From: Nageia nagi
Lineage: Eukaryota > Pinophyta
Assembly (NCBI GenBank): GCA_050084985.1
Contig: JBITNC010000001.1
Coordinates: forward strand, 12,090,001 to 12,154,000
Direction: 5' to 3'
DNA length: 64,000 bases
Below are positions 23,526 through 34,716 of the stretch, piece after piece (the first letter of the stretch is position 1; each line of letters opens with the position of its first letter). Under the pieces are notes generated by a model, which saw only the letters and a program-made list of their open reading frames with translations, made no database searches and had not been told where the DNA came from. The position numbers were made by a program, and so were the translations under genes.

Positions 23526-25275
23526 AAACTAGAGGTTCTAAGAAGAGTACTGACACCATGATGGCTTCCAAACCATCAATTCTAGTTGAAACTAAAAAAC
23601 TAGATGCTAGCCTAATTACCATTCAAGAGGAATACCTCGAGAATGCTCCAGGGATCAACTAGATTGAGATGGGGGTGATGAACCACATTGATACATGGAG
23701 GGCCAACCCCAATCACATCCTTCTACAACATATGAAGCTCAAAGTTGTTGGAAAAATAAAATCTTTAACACACTCAAAAAGAGATGTAATGATTGATTAA
23801 GGCCTAGATTATTATGTGCCCTATGAATCATTCACCTGCCCGAAGTCATATTTGATGGCACATAGGCATAATCAGTAAGGTTATGAGGTAGGTATTTTTA
23901 GAGAACAAGAGCAAGAAGGGGAATTACAATCAAAATTTAAAGTGATACTTGATTATTCCCTCAATTCTATTCTTCAAGTATTTGTTGTTCTAGTTGATTG
24001 GTCTTTCCATATAAGAAACATATTGATTTGAGAAAAGAGAATAATAATTTTTATAAAAATAAGGATGAAATGATAAATTGGATTGAAGAAAGATATCAAG
24101 GAAATAACACCACAAAGCTCATGCTAAGCTATCAAATCACCCTATTTGAGAATAATATGGATAGAGAGATGTTACAAGCACTAGCAATTATTTTGGAAAA
24201 GAAGACCCAAATAGAAATAGATGAAGCCATGATGTATATGGCTTACAGTATTACAAAGGCACACATCTACTATTATTTATCAACTTTTATTTCTAATGAG
24301 ATAAAGAGATATCTTTTCAAAAATGATAAATTAGACTCTATACACTCTTCATATCTTTGGTTGCTCTTTTTCCATTAAAACCTCTATAAGCTTGAGGAGT
24401 CAAGACTACCAATTGAGCTGATGAACCTAAGTACTAGATTAGTACCAATTGATTTGAAGGTTCTAGTATTGACCAAGTTACATGGGTCATATTACAAGTT
24501 TATGGATAAATTATATGCAATAATGGTGTAGATTTTGATAGGAAATCTCCCTAGTAGACTATACAAGAGCACTAGCTAAGAGTTATAAGGAGGAAATAAA
24601 ATCAATGATTGGTATTTTCTTAAGGATTACACTATAATTATTAGGTATGGGTATTATGAAAAACCCTTTTTCTTGATTAAATATGTAACCCTTTAGTTAT
24701 ATTCTATAGATATGGGTAGGCAAATATGTGCCATTGAGACCAAATATGAGTCTAAGGGTAGTTTTAAATACATTATAGATATATTAGCTTCTAATGAATA
24801 TTTCACTCTATTAGAAATATGTTGTAAAGATAGTATAGCGAAATTTATTGTATAGAATTTTAAACTAGATATGGCAGAAGCCCCTTGGATTTACGACTCT
24901 TTAAGGAAAATAACAAAAATAATAAGGTAAGGAAAGAAGCACCCAACCTTTGCCCATGAGCATAGACCTCATGTAGAATATTTTATAAATAAAATTGAGC
25001 AATAAGAGAAATGTACCTTGAATGGGAATTTACACCCCTAAACAAGGCCTAGAAGACCTTCAAAGGGATAAAAAAATACAAAAACTAGGAAAATAGGCAA
25101 CAAAATTTTATCCTTAGCCCATAGGTCCTCACCCAGTTAGCAGATTTGGATTGAGGACCTAGTAAAATTCATTACTTCACCAAGTTAAGATTTGGGTACA
25201 CAACAATGCATCATATTGAGAATGAATTGTTTAAGAAATTCAAATATGATAACTACTAGGAGTTAGAGTATTCTA
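23526..25275 (+). pseudogene. Element A extra frame downstream of pol, N-terminal part (unknown function)
   Basis: Some 500 bp after integrase, an ATG at about 23524 opens a frame (MQTRGSKKSTDTMM) that can be followed with stops and one frameshift near 23995 to the insertion point of element D. The longest intact piece is 23998-24378, with KDEMINWIEERYQG and DEAMMYMAYSITKAH. Later pieces include YESKGSFKYIIDILASNEYF and EICCKDSIAKFIV. The encoded protein looks globular and alpha-helical, and matches none of Gag, protease, polymerase or integrase. Tat-type elements are known to carry extra frames between pol and the 3' LTR; whether this belongs to a known one cannot be told by eye. It resumes at 34717. 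Confidence 0.5.
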
Positions 25276-25280
25276 AAGGA

Positions 25281-27227
25281 TGTTGAACTAAGGGTGACAC
25301 TGAGAGGGGGGGGGGTGAATCAGTGTGTTTTAAAATTTTACTTATTTAATGCAAGTAATTAAAACTCATCCACACAAATAGCAAACCACAATATAGAATT
25401 TATAGTGGAAACCCAATGCAGGAAAAACCACTCTCCAAAATGACTGCTTGGACTCCCATCCAAATCCAATCAGAAATCAATGCTCAATTTTATAGCACCA
25501 GCTGAAGGACCAGTACCAACTGACCTGACTTTGCAGCACCTACTATAAGGAACACTTATCCCCAAATTTACCAGCACCAAGTGGATGGAGACACCAATCC
25601 CCTAGAGCCAAGCACCAACTCGACTCAAAAAATATAACAAAAATATTTTTTTGGGATGATTCCATAAGACTCTGATAGTCTAGCTCAATTCAATCTACTG
25701 ATTCTAACTCTACAACTCCAACTCTGCACATCAATATACCAAAAGAACCAACTAAAAAAGAATACCAATTAACTCCACATTCAGATACCCATTAAGCTCC
25801 TCTTCCAAACTCCTAAGCTCAACCACTGAATCTTAAGAGATATGCTCAGTAATGCCTCTACACTCAAATCCGATAGAATAGAAAACATTACAAATTTTCT
25901 CTTACAATGCTCAATAATACAAACTGTCACCTGCACTTGTTTGCTAATAGTCCATATGTATGCTCTTACACAAAATAATCCATGACTCCTCCTATTCTCC
26001 TTGCCACAAATGCCTTCTTATGTAAAATTGAAAAAAAAACCTTCACATACCCACCAAGAACACTCAATACACTCTTTTTCACTCTAATATTGCATAATAA
26101 TCTTTCCAACCACGTTTTATTTTAACTATAAGCATTCTACATGATTTTTTTTTTTTGGTTGTGAATGGGAGTTACAACTTGGTTTGCCCATTCATGAAGT
26201 GCCACATCACAAATAAGACAAAACAACCTTTTTGTCAAACACTTGCCATGCATCCTTTCTATTTGATTTTTCACATTTGGGACTTTCATCAAACACTTGC
26301 CACCAATCCTTTAAAATGTATTAAAAACCAACTTATACCTTAGCACTTTCCAGCTCATGCATATTGTCAAACACTTCCCAATCCAAAACTAAAAAAAAAA
26401 TAGAAAAATAGGCTAAATTAGCATTTTGCGGCTGCTATAACTTTTGTACCATTTCATGAAAAAGATTGCATCTTGAAAGAAAAATGTTTACAATTATACC
26501 AACTATCATCATGTTAAATTTCACCATCTATCTCTTCTTGGACTAATTTCTATACCTCCAACAAAGTGGCCTTCGATGCTATTTTTACAGACATTTTGTC
26601 AAACACTTGACATCCAAAGTTTGTGCACATTCAAGCTTCTCATACTTAGAGGCATTTTTGGAAAAATATCAATAGGAAAAAATTATTTATTTTACATCCC
26701 TAAAGGTGTGAAATTCAACAGAATTCAAATCCAATCAATAAAAATCTCAATTTTGCATTTTCTTTGCTGATTTGGACTTAAAAGAAAACTGTCAAAAATT
26801 GGAAAAAGTGAAAAAATAGCTTTTTGCAACTTCCACCATTTCTTCCTCAAGAATCCATTTAGTCTAAAGTAAAACATTTTGGTTCTTTGTACATCAGACT
26901 ACAATTAAAAAATTTCAAGTTATAAATCCTCATGGATTTATATATATACCTTCTACAAAATGCCATATGATGCAGATTTTACAACTATCAAACTATATGC
27001 AAAAATTCCCAACTAAGCTCCAACAAAGCAACTGAGTGGTCCAAACTCTGAACTAACACCACCACTTCATTTATTAATGTCAAGAAATACTCCAAACTCT
27101 TTTTTTGAACTTTCTAACACAATCTAATAGGAGCGCACCAAGCAAACACTGATCTAAGGTGGAGTGCACTAAGTCCAAGTGAGTATGTTGAAAACAATGA
27201 CAACACAACTGAACCTCACAAATAACA
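25281..27227 (-). repeat. Element D 3' LTR (1,947 bp)
   Basis: This is the left-hand LTR on the plus strand and the 3' LTR in element orientation. It includes a run of ten G near 25306, where the other copy has seven. It also has an extra segment of about 20 bp (gctgaaggaccagtacc region near 25500) absent from the partner. Frames at 26155-26343, 26576-26770 and 27080-27370 are not genes. Confidence 0.93.
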
Positions 27228-27440
27228 ATCTCCCCCTTTGGAATTGTTGGAAACATACAAACCTTTTGCTGCACATTACTGTCCTCTTGTAACTTTTCTC
27301 CCCCTTTGACAACAGTGACAAAGGGTGTCCACACACTCCCCCTAAAGCCATGCACATAGTTCTCAGACAAAAATTAATACATATAACAGTAAATACAAAT
27401 AGGAGCAAAGAGATATAACACAACAAGAATGCTCCCCCTA
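27228..27440 (-). other. Element D polypurine tract and three upstream copies
   Basis: On the minus strand ccaaagggggagat lies immediately before the 3' LTR (27242-27228), the expected polypurine tract. Similar AGGGGGAG blocks occur on the minus strand at about 27308-27297, 27343-27336 and 27439-27432, giving four within 210 bp between the end of pol and the LTR. Confidence 0.7.
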
Positions 27441-27488
27441 AGAATGTGCATCCAACCACTAGTCAATGCTTAGGAAGTGTGATCACTC

Positions 27489-29000
27489 CTAATTTCTCAT
27501 GTAGTACACAAAGATGTCTTTGGGTAGTGGTTTGGTGAAGATATCAACCACCTGCTCTGTGATTGGAACATATTCCAACTTAACTTCTCCTTCTACAACT
27601 TTTTCTTTTAGAAAGTGATATCTTATCGCTATGTGCTTTGTCCTACAGTGCATCACAGGATTTTTTGAAATATTGATTGCACTAGTATTGTCACACCTGA
27701 GTGTAGTGGGATCACTAACCTGAATCCCCAAATCCTTTAGCATTTGTTTCATCCATAGGACCTATGTGCAACATGATGTGGTTGCCATATACTTTACCTC
27801 TGTGGTGGATAATGACACTGAATCTTATTTCTTGCTATGCCAACTCATAAGATTATCTCCCAAGAAAAATGCACCTCCACTGGTACTCTTCCTATCATCT
27901 ACACATCCTACCCAATCTACATTAAAATATGCAACCAAGGTGAAATCTTCACCTTTGGGATACCAAAGTCCATACTCCATGGTACCTTGTAGGTATCTAA
28001 AAATTCTCTTTACTGCTGACACATGTGTGGCCTTTGGTGCTGCTTGATATTGTGCCACCAAACATACTACCTGCAAAATATCCGGTCTAGTAGCTATAAG
28101 ATACAAAAGACTACCAATCATAGATTGATACTGAGTTTGATCAACTGATGTTGCTTGATCATCCTTACTCAGTTTACAACCTATCATCATGGGAGTGCTC
28201 ATAGGTTTGCAATCCTCCATTTTGAACTTCTTCAACATCTCTTTAACATACTTATTTTGCGAAATAAAAATGTCATTCTTCATTTGATTAACTTGCAAAC
28301 CAAGAAAAAATGAAAGCTCACCTATCATAGACATCTCAAATTTTGTTTGCATTCTATCTGCAAATGCCTTACACATCTCATCTTTGCTACCCCCAAAAAT
28401 GATATCATCCACATAAACAACAACAACTAATTGAGTCTCTTTTTTAGTTCTTATGTAGAGATTACTGTCAACCATACCTTTCTTGAAGCCTTGTTGTATG
28501 AGATACGTATCAAGCCTAGAATACCAAGCTCGAGGTGCCTATTTAAGTCCATACAAAGTTTTATGCAACTTGCAAACTAGATCTGGATTTGATCCCAGCT
28601 AAAAACCATTTAGTTGCTCAATGTAGACTTCTTCTTCAAGTTTACCATTTAAAAATACTGATTTTACATCCATTTGGTATACCTTGAAGTTTTTGTACAC
28701 TGCAAGTGCCAAAAATATTTTGATTGCCTCCATTCTTGCCACTGGTGCAAAAGTCTCCTCAAAATCAATACCTTCAACTTGTGCATAGCCCTTACACACT
28801 AATCGTGCTTTATTTCTAACAACCTTACCATCTTCATTTAACTTGTTCCTAAAGACCCATTTGGTGCCGATCACATTCTTGTTCTTTGGTCTTGGAACTA
28901 GGTCCCAAGTTTTATTCTTTTCAATTTGATCAAGTTCTTCATTCATGGCCTTGATCCAACCTTCATCTTTGCTTGCTTCAGCAACACACTTTGGTTCAAT
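27489..29000 (-). pseudogene. pol: Element D reverse transcriptase and RNase H (degraded)
   Basis: On the minus strand, [20 protein letters not shown] opens the copia reverse transcriptase (28946-28599), followed by [21 protein letters not shown]. After a stop, 28475-27825 reads VVVYVDDIIFGGS with an intact YVDD, then GELSFFLGLQV, MSTPM, GSLLYLIATRPDI, and the RNase H beginning near YFNVDWVGCVDDRKSTSG, where copia elements usually have a DADWAG-type Asp. The RNase H ends at 27752-27489 with LRCDNTSAI, RTKHI, FTKPLP. These three open pieces share one frame and are separated only by in-frame stops, so this half is the best preserved part of D. Confidence 0.92.
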
Positions 29001-30720
29001 ACTAGATAGGAGAGAGTATTCTAGAGTTAATCTCTTCCTTATTTGAACCCCTGCACTTACATCACCAATAACTTGCTCCTTTGGATGATCTTTCTTCTAG
29101 TTATAGTTCGATGTGTGTCTGCATTCTTCTATCTTTGAATCATTCATAGAGCCATCATTATGAGTGTTGCTCACAGTTGTGCTCTTATTTCTAGGTGTCG
29201 CATAGGTAATCATGGAACCATTTCCACCACTGCTGCTCAAATTATTGCTTTGTACTAGAACTACTAGATTACTTTGACTTGCCCCTGAATTGTCTTCATA
29301 GATTGGGTAGTTCTCATCATCATCATCCTTTGGTGTGGTCATATTCTCATCAAATTTAACATTAGCACCCTCAACAATCTTTCTCAACCTCTTGTTGTAG
29401 CACTTGTAAGCTTTGCTATGAATAGAGTAACCAAGAAAAACTCCTTCATCAGCCCTATCTTCAAATTTGCCAAGTCCTTCCTCAATATTGTTTATGTAGC
29501 ATTTGCTACCAAACACTCTGAAATGTTTTGCAGTAGCCCTTTTTCCAAACCATAGCTCATATGGTGTCTTGTTCTCATGTCTTAGTAGCATACACCTATT
29601 CTGAATGTATATAGCTGTGTGCACTGCTTCCTTCCAATACCTGTCTACTACTCTACTTTTGATCAACATGGTTCATGCCATCTCTTGCATGGTTTTGTTC
29701 TTCCTCTCAACAACTCCATTTTGTTGAGGGGTTCGTGCTGCTAAAAATTATCTCCTAATGCCATGCTCATCACAAAAATAGTGAAGTTTTCATCAATAAA
29801 CTCACCTCCTCGATCTGATCTGAGAACCTTGATTCTTTTACCCATATGAGTCTCAATCATCTTGGTGAATGCTTTAAACATGTCAAAAGCTTCAGATTTC
29901 TTCTTTAAGAAATAAACCCATGTCATCCATGAGTATTCATCTATAAACAACATAAAATACTTATCTCCATTTATGCTTTGTGTCCTCATGGGTCCGCATA
30001 AATCTGTATTGATAAGTTCTAATGGCTTATTTGTATGATGCTCCTTCATTTTGAAATGTGCACATATTTGCTTCCCTTTCTGACATGAATTGCAGATGCT
30101 ATTTTGTAGTTTGCTAATTTTAGGAATGTCTCTTACTACATCCTTTGAACTAATCTTTACAAGATTATCAAAGCTGATGTGACCAAGTCTTCGGTGCCAT
30201 AGCCAATTCTCTTCAACCTATCCCATCATACATATTCTATCCATATCATTCTCAAGTGTGTATAGATTTCCAGATGTTCTTAATCCAATTGCAACTATTC
30301 TACCATTCTTTGCTTTTTGAACCTCACATCCTTGTTTCTTGAAAATTACTTCATGCCCTCTATCATAGATATGACTTACACTAAGTAAGTTATGTTTCAG
30401 CCCTTCCACATACAACACATCCTTAGATCATATCTTATTATCACTGATACTCACTGTGCCTCTACCAACAATCTGAGCTCCATCATTATTACCAAACTTT
30501 ACAGATCCTCCATCATAGTCTTGAATTTTAGTAATTTATGTTTATCACCTATCATGTGACTTGAGCACCCACTATCCAAGATCCATGGTGTCAGTTTCTT
30601 TTGAGCTTTCAATGATATTTGCATAATCAAAGATGTTGTTTCCTCTTCTTTGAGAGCTTCTCTTTCTTTCCATATATTGTTTTTGGTACTATTTTGGGAT
30701 TCTCTTGTCATTATCTTTGA
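29001..30720 (-). pseudogene. pol: Element D protease and integrase (degraded)
   Basis: The protease active site is intact as WILDSGCSSHM in 30711-30499. Downstream VLYVEGLKHNLLSVSH (30418-30218) leads into the integrase zinc domain (WHRRLGH ... CNSCQKGK, about 30210-30060). The catalytic core is in 30049-29741 with LINTDLCGP (first Asp) and LRSDRGGEF (second Asp). After a frameshift near 29740, 29669-29097 carries the C-terminal part (YWKEAVHTAIYIQNR, YELWFGKR, FGSKCYI, GVFLGYS). Frames differ between these blocks: 29669 is in the polymerase frame, and 30049/30418 and 30711 are in two others. Confidence 0.9.
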
Positions 30721-30789
30721 CTTTAGGTTCTTTTTTTTTGGTACTTCTCTATTCTGTCGTGTTTCAGGCTACTAAAATGTTTGTACCTA

Positions 30790-32724
30790 AAAATGATTAG
30801 CACCATAGCCACTTCTACAATTTCTGGCTATATGTCCATAGTTATGATAATTGTAGCATTCAATTTCATATTCCATCAATGGTGCAAATGCATTCCTACT
30901 AGCAAAATTTCTTGGTCCTACATTATATTTACATTCATCTATTTTATGACCAAAAGCATTGCATTTAAAATAGTAACCATAAAAGAAATAATTGAACCTG
31001 GGCTATGGGTTTTTCCATGATGTTTGAGGTGTGGGAAACCTCCTTCCCCTTTGATGTGGCACATAAGTGAAATCTTCATCATGATTGTACCTTTCATTTC
31101 TTGGCACATCAATTTATTTTATGTATTGAGCTCTACCTCCATCCACTGGTTTTCTTTCCTCAGCTCTTGAAGTGTTTGGTGTAGCTTCCTTTACTTCTGC
31201 CTTTGGTACTTGTGGTGTTTCTACTTTTTTTAATCCAAGCCCAAACTTAATGTGTGGAACTTTGTTCTAATCTAATTTTGGGGCTTTCGATATCTCACCT
31301 TCTGTGAATCCAAGATCGAACTTGATGTTTGGAATCCTCTAATTATCTATCAACTCATTCAACTTTGTTGTTCCTCTTTCAAGTTTGTGATATGTTTTGA
31401 TTTTCTCATTTTTCTCTTCTAATTCATAATTTAGCATTGCAAGCACAGCTTCCAACTCACTACAATACTCAACTTTGACACAGAGTTGAGCTTCAAGATC
31501 TTCAATGATTTTGCAGCACTCCTCTACTCAAACTTTTAGATCTACTACCATTTTCTCTACTTGCATGAGCTTCTTCGATGTTTTCTTATGGCTTTTTCTT
31601 TCTAAATGTACTTCTTTTAAAGCTACTACTAGCTCTACTTCTAGATCAACTATGCCTTCACCTTCTTCTTGATTTTCTTCTTCACTTACCTCAAGGTCAG
31701 GTTTTCGCTCATTTTCTTCTATTGCCATAAAGAGTGCTTCTTCTGCTTCTAATTCTGATTCAGTTTCAGAACTATCATCTAATGAACTTGAATGTTTTGA
31801 GATGAAACTTTTTCTTCTATAATTATTTCCTTTATACTGTGATTTCTTCTTCCAATCACACTTTTTTCTATGGGAGTCCTTTTCTTCCTTATTTTTATCA
31901 CCATATGGGCATTTTATTACAAAATGTCCAATGCCTCCATAATTGAAGCATTTTAAAGGTAATTTACCTTTGTACTTCCCTCTACTACCTTTCTTTAGCT
32001 TTTTGATAAAATTTACTACTAATGCATCTAAATCTTCATCACTGCTTGATTCACACTGTGTCTTTGATTTTTGTCTAGCTTTGAATGCTGCTTCTTTATC
32101 TGATGGCTTCTCTTTTGCTATTCTCATCTCATAAGCTATTAATGACCCATGAAGTTCATCCATTGAAAAAATATTCATATCTTCAGCTTCTTCAATAGCA
32201 GAAACTTTAGAATTATACTTGTCAGGAAGAGAATGTAATACCTTTTTCATAATGATAGTCTTCTATCTTCTCTCCAAGACCCCGTATGGCATTTACTATC
32301 TCACTCACCCTATGCATGTACTCCTCAATTGATTCGTCTCAATTAATCTTGAGTCCTTCAAACTTTTCTCTGTGAGTTTGAAGCTTGGCCTCTTTTATTT
32401 TCACATCACCTTCATGGATACTCTTCAATTTATCCCAAATTTCCTTGGCTGATGTGCATGTCATAACCTTAGTCATTTCGTTGTCCACTAATCTGCACAT
32501 TAAAGCATTTTGTGCTTTGCAGTCATTTTGAATTCCTTCTTTTCCTCTGAAGTTGTTAATGCCGTTGTAGGTGGGGTGTAACCATTCGCCACTACTGTCC
32601 ATACATCATATCCAAGAGACTTCAAATAAATTTGCATCCTCACTTTCCAATATTGATAATTTGTTCCATTGAACAATGGTGCTCTATTTGATGTGAATCC
32701 TTCGCTATTATTGTTGCTTGCCAT
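30790..32724 (-). pseudogene. gag: Element D Gag, long form with several zinc knuckles (degraded)
   Basis: The start is ATG at 32724 (MASNNNSEGFTSNRAPLF), about 50 bp inside the primer site. The UBN2-type copia Gag domain follows (FNGTNYQYWKVRM, IWDKLKSIHEG, VLHSLPDKYNSKVSAIEE) with a short excursion into another frame around 32339-32600. A first knuckle, CFNYGGIGHFVIKC, lies near 31950 (second Cys is Tyr). A Ser/Asp/Glu-rich segment with coiled-coil character (31530-31790) follows, then, after stops, two further knuckle remnants near 30975 and 30850 (CNAFGHKIDEC and CYNYHNYGHIARNC). Three knuckles and a long acidic linker make this Gag longer than simple copia Gags. Confidence 0.85.
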
Positions 32725-32774
32725 AGTGTCACTTCTAAGATCTCCCTAGCTGATTTAGCTGATATAAGAACCTG

Positions 32775-32786
32775 CTCTGATACCAA
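32775..32786 (-). other. Element D primer binding site (initiator Met-tRNA type)
   Basis: The plus strand reads gctctgatacca, the exact complement of TGGTATCAGAGC, directly beside the 5' LTR (in element orientation). It is complementary to initiator methionine tRNA. Confidence 0.9.
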
Positions 32787-32787
32787 T

Positions 32788-34711
32788 TGTTGAACTATGG
32801 GTGACACTGAGAGGGGGGGTGAATCAGTGTGATTTAAAATTTTACTTATTTAATGTAAGTAATTAAAACTCATCCACACAAATAGCAAACCACAACATAG
32901 AATTTATAGTGAAAACCTAATGCAAGAAAAACCACTCTCCAAAATGACTGCTTGGACTCCCATCCAAATTCAGTCAAAAATCAATGCTCAATTTTATAGC
33001 ACCAACTAACCTGAATCTGTAGCACCTACTGCAAGGAACACCTATCCCCAAATTTACCAGCACCAACTGGATGGAGACACCAATCCCCTAGAGCCAAGCA
33101 CCAACTCGAATCAATAAATATAACAAAAATATTTTTTTGGGATGATTCCATAAGACTCTGATAGTCTAGCTCAATTCAATCTGCTAATTCTAACTCTGCA
33201 ACTCCAACTCTGCACATCAATATACCAAAAGAACCAACTAAAAAAAAATACCAATTAACTCCACATTCAGATACCCATTAAGCTCCTCTTCCAAACTCCT
33301 TCTAAGCTCAACCACCGAATCTTAAGAGATATGCTCAGTAATGCCTCTACACTCAAATCCGGCAGAATAGAAAACAATACAAATTTTCTCTTACAATGCT
33401 CAATAATACAAACTGTCACTTGCACTTCTTTGCTAACAGTCCATATGTATGCTCTTACACAAAATAATCCATGACTCCTATTCTGCTTGCCACAAATGCC
33501 TTCTTATGTAAAACTGAAAAAAAAAACCTTCACATACCCACCAAGAACACTCAATACACTCTTTCTCACTCTAATATTGCATAATAATATTTTCAACCAC
33601 TTTTTATTTTAACTATAAGCATTCTACAGGAATTTTTTTTTTTGGTTGTGAATGGGAGTTACAACTTGGTTTGCCCATTCATGAAGTGCCACATCACAAA
33701 TAAGACAAAACAACTTTTTGTCAGACACTTGCCATGCATCCTTTCTATTTGATTTTTCACTTTTGGGACTTTCGTCAAACACTTGCCACCAATCCTTTGA
33801 AATGTATTAAAAATGAACTTATACCTTAGCACTTTCCAGCTCATGCATATTGTCAAACACTTTCCAATCCAAAACTAAAAAAAAATAGAAAAATAGGCTA
33901 AATTAGCATTTTGTAGCTGCTATACCTTTTATACCGTTCCACAAAAAAGACTACATCTTGAAAGAAACATGTTCATAGTTATACCAACTATCATCATGTT
34001 AAATTTCACCATCTATCTCTTCTTGGAATTATTTCTATACCTCCAACAAAGTGGCCTTTGATGCTATTTTTACAGACATTTTGTCAAACACGACATCCAA
34101 AGTTTGTGCACATTCAAGCTTCTCATACTTAGAGGCATTTTTGGAAAAATATCAATAGGATAAAATTGTTTCTTTTACATCCCTAAAGGTGTGAGATTCA
34201 ATGGAATTCAAATCTAATCAATAAAAATCTCAATTTTGCATTTTTCTTACTGATTTGGACTTGAGAGAACTGTCAAAAATTGGAAAAAGTGAAAAATTAG
34301 CTTTTTCCAACTTCCACCATTTCTTCCTCAAGAATCCATTTAGTCTGAAGTAAAACATTTTGGTTCTTCATACATCAGACTACAATTAAAAAATTATTTC
34401 AAGTTATAAATCCTCATGGATTTATATATATACCTTCTACAAAATGCCATCTGATGCAGATTTTACAACTGTCAAACTATATGGAAAAATTCCCAACTAA
34501 GCTCCAACAAAGCAACTGAGTGGTCCAAACTCTGAACTAACACCACCACTTCATTTCTTAATGTCAATAAATACTCTAAACTCTTTTTTTGAACTTTCTA
34601 ACACAATCTAATAGGAGTGCACCAAGCAAACACTGATCTAAGGTGGAGCGCACCAAGTCCAAGTGAGTATGTTGACAACAATGACAACACAATTGAACCT
34701 CACAAATAACA
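32788..34711 (-). repeat. Element D 5' LTR (1,924 bp)
   Basis: This is the right-hand copy on the plus strand, aligned with 25281-27227 along its whole length. It contains a possible minus-strand TATA stretch (plus strand tttatatatatacc at 34421-34434), conserved at about 26937-26951. The frame at 33659-33856 is not a gene. Confidence 0.93.
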
Positions 34712-34716
34712 AAGGA

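Larger units (their letters stand above)
25281..34711 (-). mobile_element. Element D: Ty1/copia LTR retrotransposon nested in element A
   Basis: The LTRs at 25281-27227 and 32788-34711 are about 1.93 kb each and share TGTTGAACTA...AATAACA edges as read on the plus strand. The target duplication aagga is exact at 25276-25280 and 34712-34716. The interior, read on the minus strand, has the primer site at 32786-32775, gag, protease, integrase, reverse transcriptase and RNase H, which is the copia order (integrase before reverse transcriptase). By eye about 7 substitutions occur in the first 137 LTR bases, so D is the youngest of the nested set. Coding frames contain stops and at least three frameshifts. 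The long LTRs and long Gag resemble the SIRE/Tork side of plant copia, which is inference. Confidence 0.95.

Noticed and set aside
25306-25315. Possible G-quadruplex at the ten-G run in element D LTR
   Set aside because: A single run without the three further G tracts needed; its length varies between copies as expected for a homopolymer.
27080-27459. Two minus-strand frames of 96 codons
   Set aside because: They span the polypurine tracts and the LTR edge of element D and lie after the end of pol.
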